A stretch of 64,000 nt of DNA. It comes from Sympetrum striolatum (Eukaryota > Arthropoda > Insecta > Odonata > Libellulidae). This document shows positions 32,280 through 44,099 of this stretch, piece after piece. A program made the position numbers and the translations under genes. The first letter of the stretch is position 1. Each line of letters starts with the position of its first letter. The notes beneath the pieces are model-generated. The model did not search any database. It was given only the letters and a program-made list of their open reading frames with translations, and had not been told where the DNA came from. Location: assembly GCA_947579665.1 (NCBI GenBank), contig CANPUZ010000049.1, forward strand, positions 248,001 to 312,000. The letters are read 5' to 3'.

Positions 32280-34912
32280 ATCATTCGATCCCAAGGATTT
32301 ATCAACTCTTTTCACCCCTGATACTCCATCGATTTTTGTAGGGGATTGGAATGCTAAGCATAGCGATTGGGGAGCGCTTAAAAGCAATAAAAACGGCTTT
32401 GCACTTCGTCAATTTTCACCTAAAGGAATCATTAAAATTCATTCGCCTAACGAACCCACCCACGTCGCCCCCCAATCAATGGACATTTTAGATTTCGCAG
32501 TAACAAAGAACCTCAATCTCAGTCCCACAGTTCAAGCGGTAAATGCTCTCTCATCAGAGCATCTTCCCATCAATCTCCCTCTCTCTGCATCATCATACTT
32601 CTTCTCACCATGCAAAACTAGTACAAACAGGGAGCAATTCACCAACGTCATCATCGACAACGTTCATTCCATTCGAAGCCTCAGTCAATCGCGTCAATAG
32701 ATAACCACATCTCCCTCCTCACAGATTTCACCGCCCGAAATAGCGCCACGCGCACTTTTTCAAGCCCCGTAACTGACGCAAATCATTTCAGAATTCCAAT
32801 ACCACTCGGTAGAAAAATCACACTACGCAACGGCTGTTTCAGGAAATGGAGAATCTCCCACAATCCTGTTGATTATTCAAATTATAAGGCCTTAAAAAGG
32901 GAGGTTAATTAAGAATTTAAAAATGGAATTACCAGTATTGGGTTCGTCGGCTCTCCGAATTAAGTTTTGAAGACGATTCCATCTGGAAACTAGCGAAAGC
33001 ACTTAAAAATACTTCAAAATTTCCGCCACCACTTAAAAAAAGACGAAAAATTGCATTTCGATCCCCAAACAAAAGCCGATATTCTAGCCTATGTCCACGC
33101 AGTAAATACGGAAAATAACCTCATCTCACCTCACGAAAAAATAGTACAAACTACTCTAATTAACCTTGCATTCACGCCTGACTCGTTTGTCCCATAATTT
33201 GACTCATCCGAAATCAAAAACATCGTGAAAAATTCAAAAATGCAATCCGCGCCTGCCGCAATCACCAATCGCATGCCAAAGCATTTCATTCTTTCACCCT
33301 TTGAGCTCGATTTGTCAACAAACTTGTTCAATAGCTGCATTTCCGTCCCATATTCCCCTTCAACTTGGAAAAAAGCAAAGTCATTTTCATTCCTAAGCCC
33401 AATAACAATCATACGGACCCAAACAATCACAGACCAATTTCGCTCCTCTCACATCTCGGTAAAATTTTCGAAAAACTCATTAATATTAGATTATTTTCAT
33501 TTCTTCAGGCCTCAAAAATTTTAATTCCTTAACAAATGGGGTTTAGGAAAATTATAGCTCCGTCCATCAAATCTTACGTCTTCAACACTTCATTGCAAAC
33601 AATTATATTGAAAATAAATTCGCAACCGGTTGCATCTTCCTTGACTATGAAAAAGCCTTTGTCTCCGTCGGTTAATGTTAGCTGAGAGGGGTTTTCACCA
33701 TTACTTTCTTTCAGGTAGAAATTTCCAGGGTCGTCCTCCTAATCCAGACCCTTAACTCAGCTCGGAAGCGCCCGGCCGACACAGTAGGGGGGACCATAAA
33801 AAAACTGACCGCGTGAATACGATTTAAAAAGTTATAAACAATCCAAATGAGCAACAATTTATTATCTTCGTCGTCTGACTCGTCCTAAGAGATATACAAG
33901 CGTCTTTTGATCGAAGTTCTACGATGAAAATTAAGATTTTTCGTGATTTTGCAAGAAATTACCCGTTTACAAACGGCAACGTTCCTCAGTCAGATAGGCG
34001 GGTGTTTTAAATATCTCAACGGGGGTTGGGTTGGGTTGGGGGGAGGATTTCTAGATTCCTAGATTTTTGATGGAAATCCCTCCCCCTACCCTAACCCAAC
34101 GGCAACGTTGCCGTGTGTAAACGGGTAATTTCTTGCAAAATAAGGGAAAATCTTAATTTTCATCGTAGAACGTCGATCAAAAAACGCTTGTTTATCTCTT
34201 AGGACGATTGAGACGACGATGATAATACATTTTTTTCTCATTTTAATTGTTTATAACTTTTTAAATCGTTTTCCAAGCGGTCAGTTTTTTTGTGTTCCCC
34301 CCCAGTGCGGCTCCCGAGCTGAGGTAAGGGTCCGGATGAGGAGGACGACCCTCGAAATTTCTGAAGAAAAGTAACTGTAAAAACTCAGCTACCATTAACC
34401 ATTCCGTCTGGCATAATGGTCTGATCTACAAATTAATTCAATACGGCTGTCCATCCACACTAACTAAAATCATCCATCAATTCATCACTCATCGTAAATT
34501 CACCGCCGCAGTTCAAACTCATACTCTCATTGGCCACGAAGTATAAACGATATTCCGAAAATGAAAAATACTGAAATATTTCTATATGCGGACGACGCAG
34601 CAATAGCCGCCAGAGGCAGATTTCATGATTCAATTATTTCACGATTGAACAAACACCTCTCCGAAATTGACAAATGGACCGGAAATCGGAAGATGCGGCT
34701 TAATCCCGCTAAGAGCGCTTTTATGCACTTTGTGCCGAACGTTGATTAACCCATCAATCCTCCTTCAATCAACTGTGGAATCAGTTACATTCCTAGGCGC
34801 CGCTCTTGATCCGAATCTAAAATGGACAATACATGCAAAACAAGCAATAGTCACAGCCACGGCGCGCAAAGGAAATGCCCGGGCAGGTTACACTGTACTC
34901 AGGCGGCCATGA
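32280..34912 (+). mobile_element. Jockey-like LINE ORF2, split by a foldback element
   Basis: It opens with the second half of an endonuclease (IFVGDWNAKHSDWGALKSNK at about 32335, THVAPQSMDILDFAVT). Next come broken reverse transcriptase segments from 33225, TGCIFLDYEKAF (motif A, about 33620-33660), then the insertion. Coding resumes with WHNGLIYKLIQYGCPSTLTK at about 34408 and IFLYADDAAIAARGRF (motif C, 34575), then ESVTFLGAALDPNLKW, ending near 34912. The 5' end, endonuclease N-terminus and 3' end are missing. Several frameshifts show it is dead. Confidence 0.8.
33670..34400. mobile_element. 731-bp long-palindrome foldback element
   Basis: The two halves are reverse complements along nearly their whole length. 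Left: GGTTAATGTTAGCTGAG, GGGTCGTCCTCCTAATCC, AAACTGACCGCGTGAATACG, ACGATGAAAATTAAGATTTT, TGCAAGAAATTACCCGTTTA. Right: the same order inverted, starting from CATTAACC at 34393-34400. The centre is the G-rich/C-rich stretch near 34020-34100. It interrupts the LINE exactly between AF.SV and WHNG. TCTCCGTC (33662-33669) and ATTCCGTC (34401-34408) fit a worn 8-bp target duplication, as made by hAT transposases. No coding capacity. Confidence 0.8.
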
Positions 34913-36410
34913 CTTAACGTATAGTTTTCTTCACATTTTGCCCTATAATTTACGGGAATTTGTGTATAATTATCATATATTAGTTTTATAGAAAATCTAT
35001 ACGTCTTTGGTAAACAAAGTTGTGAATTTTAAATAAATGAAACATGTTACTTACTGTTGGAGTTTTCATCACAGATACTAGAGTTTAGAGTTGAATAAAA
35101 TTCAAAGCAAGCAGTCCCACATAAAATCAAGATCCACCAAATTTTATCCTGCGTTTAACCATATGATGCATACATTTTTGTTTTTATCTTTTCGGTATTT
35201 TACCACAGTTTTGACGAAAATTGTGCTCTCTCCAATGAGCTTCGTCTGGGAGTGGAACCGTGTTTTTGCTCGGCAGGGGTAGGATCCTGCTTTGATGTGG
35301 TGGGCCGACTTGCCCATCTGCCTGTGCGGCAGGTTTCAAGTGGTCGGTTGGGAGGTTTTGGGGTGCTATCCTCGCTGCGAACTGCGCGTCAGGAGCGCGG
35401 GAGTGCCGAAAGTGACAACAGGAGCGGGTGCCTCCGCCACCGATGGCGATCAAAAGCGCCTCTCCCAACTTCGCCGCCCACCGAAGTGACCTGAGCTCCC
35501 ACCGATCTGGAGGGCCAGCTCGGTTCCTTCTAGTGGAGTCCCAATTTCTGGTGCTTAAAGTCACGGGTGACGCAGCACTTTAAGGTCCACACGCAGACAT
35601 GGCTTGTGGCATAAACTACGCAATATTTTAATATTTATTGAATAAATAATTCAGTCTCTCCTCGCATCTATTTCTCCAGCTGTGTTCTTCTATTTCTTAC
35701 TCACTGCTCGCCCATATGGACCATGTCCTCCAAGTCAAACCTCTCTTCTCTCAACGGTATCTTAAATTTCTTTTTAAAAATAGTCTGTTTTCGAGTGCCG
35801 TCTCATAGAAATATGCCAAAAGAACATCTTCTGAATCATCTGAATCTCACCCCAATCAAAGCCTCTCATACTTTCTCCGACTTTTAATATAATAAATAGC
35901 AAAGTTTATACCCCATTCTTACTCTCTCTTTTCTCTTTCCCTAAAGAACAACACGCCTATCCGATACCTTCTCTTTGATTACTCCTCGTCTTTCAATAGT
36001 GAAACGATCACTCTTCTTCCGAATTCCTTCAATCTTCAACTCCCATTCCTCCAATACTCATTTCGACCCTTTCTTCTCATCTCCAAAATCTATCCGGAAT
36101 ATGGTTGCGAGAGTTTGACGTGGAAAAATACTATTTTGCATTATTTTATTTGTTTGTTTGCTTATATTCATTCGTTATTTTATTATATGTTTAATTTGTT
36201 GATTTTTCACGATATTATGATCTTTATTGTTATTTTTAATCATGAGCAGTAATTAGCATCGTGCTGTATGTTGCTGTTTGTTAATAAATGAATAAATATT
36301 TAACGTAAACTTTGCAAAGGCGACTTAGAAGTCATGTTTGCTAAATATTAACCTCATTCATAATACGAAATTCGGGAAATCGTTGGAGGACAATTGAAAA
36401 AAAATGCATC
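34913..36410. other. No supported gene; GC-rich island at 35230-35570
   Basis: 35230-35570 is clearly GC-richer than its surroundings and open in three frames, including a 126-codon minus frame, with no motif in any. It may be part of an unrecognised mobile element. The rest is AT-rich, with pyrimidine-rich text at 35650-36100. Confidence 0.35.
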
Positions 36411-36419
36411 GTTATCTTC

Positions 36420-36660
36420 TTACCAAAGCTATCCTGGTTTCGACTGCGGACGACTTCAAAAATACGCTCATAAGAAATACACGTAAAGTTCTTCGACACA
36501 ATTTTAGGGCTTCATTTCATTTGCGGAATTGAATTAGAAATAATTGGCATACGAAGTCGAGACAACTTCCAAAAGAAAGGAAATTAATCAAAGATTCTTA
36601 TTTAGGTCATGTAGTATCGTTTTAGGATCGAAATTGAGGAAATTTAGACAAAACCTCGAA
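36420..36660 (+). repeat. Family A copy, middle part
   Basis: CCTGGTTTCGACTGCGGACG, AAGAAATACACGTAAAGTTC, GGAATTGAATTAGAAATAAT and AATCAAAGATTCTTATTTAG follow the family A order. The copy fades after 36660. Confidence 0.65.
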
Positions 36661-37082
36661 ATATTAGCGGTTATAGAGAGCTCGTATTCCTGAAAACAGA
36701 GGTTTATTGTTGAAATGGACTCATATGAGTCTTTAACAAATATTTTGGGAAGATAACACGGAATGTATGACATTAAATGAGGCGGTAAACATAATTTCAC
36801 TTTGTATATGGTGAGTAAGAGAAAGCCAAGTATTAAAATCGATCTTTTGTAGAAAATGGTGACAAATTTAATTCCGAGATTGGCTCCTGATGATACCCTC
36901 ATTAACCTTAGATGATTATATAACACGCGTGAGTTATTTAGGTTCAACTCGGTGTTCAGCTACGACACCCGAAAATGGCATATTAAGGAAATACCTATCT
37001 CTGCTGCTAAAGTTTTTCATGCACCCCCTGCTACTCACCAATATATTCGCAAGGCACCTGTAGATGTAGTGTAAATCAGCGA

Positions 37083-37690
37083 AATCTACATACATTAAAT
37101 GGAAATTCTGTGGGCGTGTTTGTCTTAGATTGGAGGCCAACTGTTCGTCCGATTTGCTTCAAACTTTATACACGTGTCCTCTGCGACCTGGAAGGAATCA
37201 CTGTTGCCTTTTGATTCGACAATTTCATGGGGATCGAACTAAGATCGCTCAGATAGTTTTCCATAAAGAATACACGTAAAACTCATTTTTATCGCATGCA
37301 GGGTTTATTTCTTTCGCAAAATTAAATTAGAAGAAATAGTCGCACGTTAACGAGACAAACACCGAAAGAAAGAAAATTGAACGAAGATTCTTATTTTGGT
37401 CGTGGAATCTTACTTTCGATTCGAATTTGCGAGAATATCGGAAAAATATGCGAACATTTAGTGAAAATTTGAAGTTGTAAACAACTCATCCCCCTGACGA
37501 CCGATCCCATTGTTGAATCCGAGCTCATGTGTTATCCCGTAAAAATACTCGAGGACTTTATAAAGCTATTGATTAAATTACATGGATAACGAGAAATTTT
37601 CTGTAAGAACATAACCAGCAATTGCAGGTACGTAATCATAGTCACGAAGGGTAAATTACCAGCTCACAGATGAAAGAAGTTAGATGACTT
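37083..37690 (+). repeat. Family A (Helitron-like) element, first of two head to tail
   Basis: It starts TCTACATACATTAAATGGAA, then ATTCTGTGGGCGTGTTTGTC. It runs through GGATCGAACTAAGATCGCTC, ATTCTTATTTTGGTCGTGG, AACTCATCCCCCTGACGACC and TGTTATCCCGTAAAAATACT, ending GAAGTTAGATGACTTG. The TC start with a TATA-rich lead followed by TTCTGTGGG resembles Helitron 5' ends. No helicase is encoded. Confidence 0.65.
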
Positions 37691-37692
37691 GT

Positions 37693-38242
37693 CTATATAT
37701 ATAAAGCAGATATTCTGTGGGTTTTATGTGTTTATCTTCGATTGTATTCCATACCGTTTACTGAATTAGCTTCAAACATTGCATACGTGTTCCTTGAGAG
37801 CAGGAAGGAAATATTGCCGCATTTTTAATCGATGATTTTGCTGAGTTTGAACCAAGATCGCTCGGATAGATTTCCATAAGAATTTATGTAAACTTCATTT
37901 TTATCGGTTGTTGACTTTATTTCTTTCGTAGAATTAAATTGGAAGTAATGGTCTTAAAGAGCCGAGACAAGCAGCAAAAGAAGGGAAATCGACAAAGATC
38001 CTTATTATGGTAATCTCCAGACTTCGGCAAAATACGCGCAAATTAGCATAATTTTTGAGGTTGTAAAGAACCATTCCCCATGACGACCGATCCAATTGTT
38101 TAATCCATTCACTTTCCTGTATAGATTAGAATGGGATTTTAGTTGTCTATACTTTAGTGTATTTACGCATTGCACGAAATACGACTTCAATTCAATCTAC
38201 TTCCATATTCCCATTTGAGAATCAACGGGCGCTTCAGCTAGT
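37693..38242 (+). repeat. Family A (Helitron-like) element, second of two head to tail
   Basis: It starts TCTATATATATAAAGCAGAT and ends CAACGGGCGCTTCAGCTAG followed by T. The 3' end has the CTAG of Helitrons, preceded by a weak hairpin (ATTCCC/GAGAAT). The internal order is the same as in the preceding copy. About 550 bp, no coding capacity. Confidence 0.65.
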
Positions 38243-38489
38243 TCTCCTGTATTTCACCTTAAAGAAGCGATCAAGAGGTTTGTTCATCGCATGGAAGGGA
38301 TGTGAGGGCGATGACCATAGCTTAAGATAAAGACGATGACTGACACTTGATTATTGATCCTTGTTAACTTTTTCTGCTCCTCGATAATACACATCGCGAA
38401 TCCAAGCCGCACCCACGAATCTCGGAAGCCTCAAAAAAAGTTCACCTTGAAGTCACGCGTGCAGACGAACTCAATCGATCGCTTGCATC

Positions 38490-38630
38490 ATCGATAGAAA
38501 TTCGGATCCCTCTCATTGAATTGCTTATCTCAGCACTTTCCGCAGTTAGATAAGCGTCGATACGACGAGCAGAGGCGCCTTGGCGATAAGAAGGTCCTCA
38601 AATCAACTTGCTTGCAGATCAGCAAATTTA
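38490..38630 (+). promoter_or_regulatory. Decayed duplicate of the promoter module at 43840-44020
   Basis: AATTCGGATCC, GCTTATCT (38524-38530), AGATAAG (38548-38554), TCGATACGACGAGCA, GATAAGAAGGTCCTCA and CTTGCTTGCAGATCAGC occur in the same order as in 43840-44020. The TATA box of the other copy is missing here. Three GATA-type sites (WGATAR) are present. No coding exon was found downstream. Confidence 0.5.
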
Positions 38631-38859
38631 TTAATGGCATCCGACGCAGCATCGCCTTCGATTATATTAATGAAAACTAATCTTACATAATAATTATCGT
38701 AATATGTTTATATACATATTTATGTATCCGATGTCTATAACTACCGTAAGGAATGCATGGGAGAAATTTTAGAACATTAATTTCATGCATTTCCCGACAT
38801 AGGATAGGATTATGAATTATTGGGAGTCAGTAAAAATTCAATGGAGTATTACGTATTGA

Positions 38860-39070
38860 TGTTTGTCTGTCCGAAGTATCCTTGGTTCGACTCTGGACGA
38901 CTCGAATAGTCTCTCTCACAAAATATACACGTAAAGTTCGTTTTGATCGATTGCAGACGTTTTTTTCCTTCGCGGAATTAAATCAGAAATAATGGCCGTA
39001 CGAAATGGAGATGAACACCGAAACACAGCATATTGAATGAAGGTTCGTATTTTGGTTACTATGGTTTGCT
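38860..39070 (+). repeat. Family A copy, middle part
   Basis: TATCCTTGGTTCGACTCTGG, ACGACTCGAATAGTCTCTC, CACGTAAAGTTCGTTTTGAT and GAATGAAGGTTCGTATTTTG are shared with 61880-62110 (inverted) and 63725-64000. Confidence 0.7.
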
Positions 39071-40340
39071 AAATTCTACTGAGACAACAAAGGGAAATGA
39101 AAACACACAATTCACAATGAAAACGTTACAATTTAGGCAACTCTGCCATTTTTTCGTGGCTTCCTTACAAAAAACTAACCGTTTGAGTTACAGAATCATA
39201 TCTATGTGAAAACGTATAATTGTTCATTCATCTGATTAGTAATACAATTTGCTTACACATAACCTATTACCGTTATTTCATTAGCTACAAGAAGAAAAAT
39301 TGCTGAATAACAGCAAAAAAGTAACTCTCTCGCAAACTGGCAATTTTCAACGGCTCAAAGATGACCATCGGCTGCGGGGAACGTACAAAAACGTTTTCCA
39401 AAGAGAACTGCGGGATAAACGTATTTAAAGGTTTGACCTGCTCTTCCTTGCTTGGCCTTCCCCAATTTTATGGCCTTGCCTGCGAATGAGAAGCAAAATC
39501 TTGTTCATTGTCCTAAATGTGGGAAACCCTTCCCTGGGGACTTCCGGCCTCTCCGTAGAATTCGGGGGAAATTGAGAAGCAAAAGAAAACTCACCAAAGA
39601 GACTGACTGCTAGGCATTTCATAGAGAAAATTCTGAATTCTCTTGGAATAAAAAAAAAACACAAAAATCTTGTTTCTTGTAGAATAACACAGTGGGAAGG
39701 GAAAGGAAGAGAAAAGAAACACGTTTTAAGTGAATGTAATACAGCGATTAGAATTTAAAATTGTTTTAAACATTTTCACTGTCTGAAGGATTTCCAAATC
39801 GAAAATAAATCTTTTTAAAGAAATCTTTCTTCTGAATTAAATAATTATTTCGTATTTTTAATTTTGAACTTGACTTAAATTAAATATTTTTTCGGAGGGA
39901 CTGCCTAAAACCTTAAACATACAACGTTGAACAATACATTTGGTATTCGTGTCAATCCATTGTAGTCTTTCAACTGAAAATCAACACCTTCTCAAGACCT
40001 ATTAAATGTTAAAGAATATGCTATCAACAATATCATACGGTAAGTTGTGATGTATTTTTAAATAAAGATTACTGATTTAGGTATTCCTCTTTAGTTATGG
40101 TTCCGTAGTTATTTTAGTGAACTATTTCAATTAACTGACGATAACACGCGAGTACCATAGGCTGGGTCAAAAAAAAACAATTTTTCGAGCATTGAATTCT
40201 TAAAATAAAGGAAAAAATCATAAATTTTTATCATGCAAGTTCACGCAAATTGCCTGAAAATTAACAAAAATCACTAAAACCGCCAAAATCCACTATATAA
40301 GGACTACGACTTTTAATTTTTAATATTCGCACAGTACTTC
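39071..40340. other. No supported feature
   Basis: AT-rich. A 79-codon minus frame at 39425-39664 has no recognisable features. Confidence 0.4.
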
Positions 40341-40349
40341 GTTATTGAT

Positions 40350-40690
40350 GTATTGTATTGGGGGCCCTACAGATCATTATTGTATGGGGCCCTATAGACC
40401 CCAGGCAAACTGGTAACATTGCAGTTTAATGATCCAATGCAATTGCACCGTTCCAATGACAGTTGAATAACCACTTCGTTTGAAATTCGTTACGTGTGAG
40501 GCTAGCGAAATGTAACGTTGAAATATCATAATATGGTACGAAAATTGAAATCATTATGTTTTCAATTCTATTTGTGTAGTAAGAGTTTTAGTTATTGAAA
40601 TGTTTTATGTTTTTTTAACGGCTTGGCGGCGGGGCCGATAAGTTGACTGGAGTCCTACGCGACTGCGTACGCCTAAGAACGGCCCTGAGC
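40350..40690. mobile_element. Probable hAT-derived non-autonomous element
   Basis: It ends with GTACGCCTAAGAACGGCCCT GAG; the reverse complement CTCAGGGCCGTTCTTAGGCG is a common hAT outer end. Two blocks of GGGGCCCTATAGACCCCAGG type lie at 40360-40405, and GGCGGCGGGGCCGATAAG at 40627, related to 18540. Boundaries are uncertain. Confidence 0.4.
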
Positions 40691-41156
40691 ATTTGATACT
40701 GAAAATGTTGCAATTTCAATTTGGCGTGCTTTTCCCAGCGTGCAGAAAAAGCAAACACTTAATCTTATCGCCAAATAATATCTCTGTTTGCTTTAGATTA
40801 CTCAGTGATTGGAAGAAGAGTGGTCTCCTTTGATGGTACGTGATGCAGGCAAAAAGAGAAATGGTTACCAATGAATCGGCAAGTCAATTTTCCTCGAAAT
40901 AACGACTCTTACGAAATCTCCGACCAAATGGCGTGATCTCAATTGGGACTCTTATCTCTATATTTGAACACCTTTGCTGTCTTATCCGAGGCAAGAAAAA
41001 TATCGTAATTCTCCATTATCACTTGGTGGTGGCGAAGAAAAATAATTCCAGGTTAACTATTAAAATTTTTAAACTGAATCCATGAAAATATGAAAAAGAT
41101 ACGATGTAAAGAGGCCACAAATATGCAGACTCGTTCAAGAGATACCTCGTGGCAGT

Positions 41157-41426
41157 TTATTCAGTATTCATCAATTGATCGTAATTAAGCTCAAAAATCC
41201 ACGATTGCATCAGCTTCGAAAACGACACTCGACTGACCCGGTCGTGCATAATCCATCGTGGCCTTGAGGAATCGTGCACGACCTGGTTTCTCACTTGGTA
41301 GAGTGCAAAGGTGGTCGTGTACTCGACTCCGTTATAACGCTGCATTTCAGACTGTTTAAACAAGGTGGATGACGTTTTGCGGATAATTATAGTCACGTTG
41401 TTTATATTTGTTTCAAATAAGCTCAT
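41157..41426 (-). CDS. Small ORF of 89 codons, unrecognised
   Basis: It begins with ATG at 41426 (MSLFETNINNVTIIIRKTSS) and ends at a TAA at 41157. Codon use in the second half (GTC GAG TAC ACG ACC ACC) is less AT-rich than the neighbourhood. It contains a donor-like CAA|GTGAGA in the middle, so it may be part of a spliced gene. No domain or signal peptide is evident. Confidence 0.3.
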   Translation of the reverse strand: MSLFETNINNVTIIIRKTSSTLFKQSEMQRYNGVEYTTTFALYQVRNQVVHDSSRPRWIMHDRVSRVSFSKLMQSWIFELNYDQLMNTE

Positions 41427-41865
41427 TTCTCCGCTGAGAATGAATTGGCAGATCAGTTAGTTCGTATCTTGAAGCGGAATGACTAACAACGAAACAGTTC
41501 AAATTAATTCAAACAAACAATGCGTTTTTTATAAACATAAGTTGTCATAAACACACACGTAAGGTGAAATAAATATATGATTTAGTGAAAATAATAAGTT
41601 CGATAAATTAGTAAGTCGCTAAGTGATTTTAAAATGTAATTTTTAAAGCACGTACCCATGTACGTACCCTTTATAATACGAGTAAGCGAATGCGCGTCAT
41701 TTTCCTTTTCTCCTCTTAATTTAGAATCGTAGTTAGAGTTGAGAATCTTCGCCTCGAATACTTTGACAAAAGAATGTAGAGGAATTGAGATTGATATACA
41801 CGGGGCAACATTCACTATCTTTTGGAAAAAAAATGGTTTCAATTAATATCTCAAACTCTAATTAA

Positions 41866-43018
41866 CCCTTAATTAGTGGCGTGGGGTCGATATGACCCCA
41901 GGCCTTATATTTACTTCGTTAACACCGAAACTAATTAAGATATTTCAACCAAATTTTCGTTTTGTAAAGATGTTTTCTATTTTATGATTATCTGAGAATT
42001 AGGTCAACTTCAAGTCATAAAAAGTATGCAATTAAGCAGTGTTACCAAACTTACAAAAATGAGTTTTAATAATTATCAAAGCAAAATTTTAATTATTTTT
42101 AAGCGCTTTGACTTAAATTAAGTCATTGTTAAGTACCACAAAATTAATGTACACCATATCATGCATACCAAGTGAAGAAAATTAATTTCCAAATCGTAAA
42201 TATTCATGAATATGTTAAAGATTTTACCAAATATTTTTCGAACGTATCTAAAATGTATAAAACGCTCCAAGAGATGCTTTACCAATGCTCACTGAGTAAA
42301 AGTGAGTTCGTATATTCCCAATACAGAAACAAAGAACTACGCAATAAAAACTTTAGAATAATTTGTTATAAATAGTTTGTACCCATGCTCTGCGAAGTTA
42401 TTAGGCAGGGCATAGGTTTAGAAATGTTAATTAATAACAAATTGTTTAAAATGCAATTTCTATGCCCCAAATTTAGCTTGGTAAATAAATATTTTTTACA
42501 ATATCACTTTTATAGGTTGGTAACACTGATGAGGATTAATTTTACTATTTTAAAAGTACCGTTTTGTCGAAAACTGAAACTCTCATAAGAAAATTCGAAA
42601 ATTTCTATATTTTCGCCCCTTATTTTGACTTTTTTCCGAAAGGAGTGAAATTAATTTTCATTATTTTCCGACAGATGGCATTTTAAACATATTGTAATTT
42701 TGCTAAAGAATATCAAAATAATAAACCTACTAATACACATTCCAAAAGATTAATGTTAACAGATAATAGGAGAAATCATAATTATATAAGTAACTGCAAT
42801 TTTGGTACACGTTTAAACATTTTATTTAATTGATAATTAAAGAGATAGAGATATTTCGTTCAAAAATTTAAATATTTTTTTTAAAGAAGTATTTATAAAC
42901 TATGATCAATTTAATCAGTTGAATTACCGTTGAAAGAGGTCTTAAAAATTCAAAAAATTTCTGGGTCATTTTCACCCCACGCGAATAATTACGTCACCTT
43001 GGCCAGACTAATTAAGGG
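41866..43018. mobile_element. piggyBac-type non-autonomous element
   Basis: The ends are CCCTTAATTAG at 41866 and its inverted copy CTAATTAAGGG at 43018. The left is preceded by TTAA and the right followed by TTGA, a one-base change from the TTAA target. Both ends carry a sub-terminal CGTGGGGT-NNNN-ATGACCC hairpin, as piggyBac-family elements often do. The AT-rich interior has two unsupported short frames (42172-42375 and 42385-42588) and no transposase, so it would need one in trans. Confidence 0.75.
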
Positions 43019-43399
43019 TTGAAGTCACGAACAAGAAAATGCAAAACTATGAAAATTGCGCATTATTATGGAATAGACGCCTCGCACACAATATCACTAC
43101 CATTCGTGTGTCAATTGGATAAAAGGAAGGCTCAGATGGGTAGAATGTAAAACGTATCAGCAGCTATTCCCAACCAAAATATAAATAAATATTTATCATT
43201 GAAGCTTGGGACGAGAGCCATAAAAACAAAATTTTGGGAATTTTCACTTTCATGTGAGAATACGAAAAATACATCAAATCTTACATCTACTTTCACATTC
43301 TACTATACACTGCAAATGGGGATAATAGATTCTTATTGTAGGTTCATTCCGGCATGACATTGAATTCAAATTTTGGATAAAAAAAGTTTTATTCCTACC

Positions 43400-43650
43400 A
43401 GGTCGTTAAATGTATTCACATCCTCCGAAAGGCCTTGGGTTCGACACTAGGCGACTCTACTTTTTCAAATTAATTATAATTCATTTACCTAGAAGGTGGA
43501 AATCATATGGCGAGGCATGTGAACCGAAGTAATGAATGTTTCATAAACACTTTATCTCGTACCTTATGGTCATTGGTTCGACGCTGGGGCACAATTCGTA
43601 TTCTACCAAATATTTCAAGTGGGGAACACAGAATTAAGTTTGAGGACCTA
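43400..43650 (+). repeat. Family B copy
   Basis: GGCCTTGGGTTCGACACTAG (43431) and GGTCATTGGTTCGACGCTGG (about 43568) are the two T-arm-like boxes, spaced as in the 1-948 units. CTTATGGTC between them is shared with other copies. Confidence 0.6.
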
Positions 43651-43839
43651 CTCCGATATTGTATCGACTTGAAATTTGTATCATCCATATGCTTAATTAA
43701 TTACTTCATAAGCAACTTTTACTACTAATAACAAACAAGTAAGACGCGTAACTGGCTCTCGATATTTGTCGTACTTATTAGTTAGTATTTAGAATATCTA
43801 TTGGACGCATTAACATTTTTCTTTGTTGCCATGGCGCAA

Positions 43840-43962
43840 TTCGGATCCGAGCAGATTTTCGGAAACGCAGCTTATCTGAAGGAATTCTCCGAAGCGAGAT
43901 AACAGGTGTCCATCGATACGGCGAGCACCGTATAAAAGGCGTGTTGGTGATAGAAGAGTCCT
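43840..43962 (+). promoter_or_regulatory. TATA promoter with GATA-type sites
   Basis: TATAAAAG lies at 43931-43938. Upstream are TTATCT (43872-43877) and AGATAA (43897-43902), both GATA-factor sites, and TCGATACGGCGAGCA. An initiator-like TCATTG at about 43962 is at the right distance. The module is duplicated at 38490-38630. It would drive a plus-strand gene whose later exons I could not identify. Confidence 0.5.
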
Positions 43963-44089
43963 CATTGACAGGAGAAATATTGGAGTCAGTACCCCAATTG
44001 CTTGCGGATCAGCGTCTCACCGAAAGGGCAATTGAGACTTCTTACCGAGGATTCCAGCGTGCTTCCTCTTCAAGCATCGTCTCCAGAAG
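43962..44089 (+). other. Probable non-coding first exon
   Basis: From the inferred start at about 43962 to a consensus donor GAAG|GTAAGT (44089/44090). The exon contains ATTGCTTGCGGATCAGCG, conserved in the 38.6-kb duplicate, and has no ATG-started frame of note. It is best read as a 5' untranslated exon. Confidence 0.4.
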
Positions 44090-44099
44090 GTAAGTCTTC

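Noticed and set aside
35184..35564. A 126-codon minus frame in a GC-rich stretch
   Set aside because: Three frames are open at once and the product has no recognisable features; recorded only as an island.
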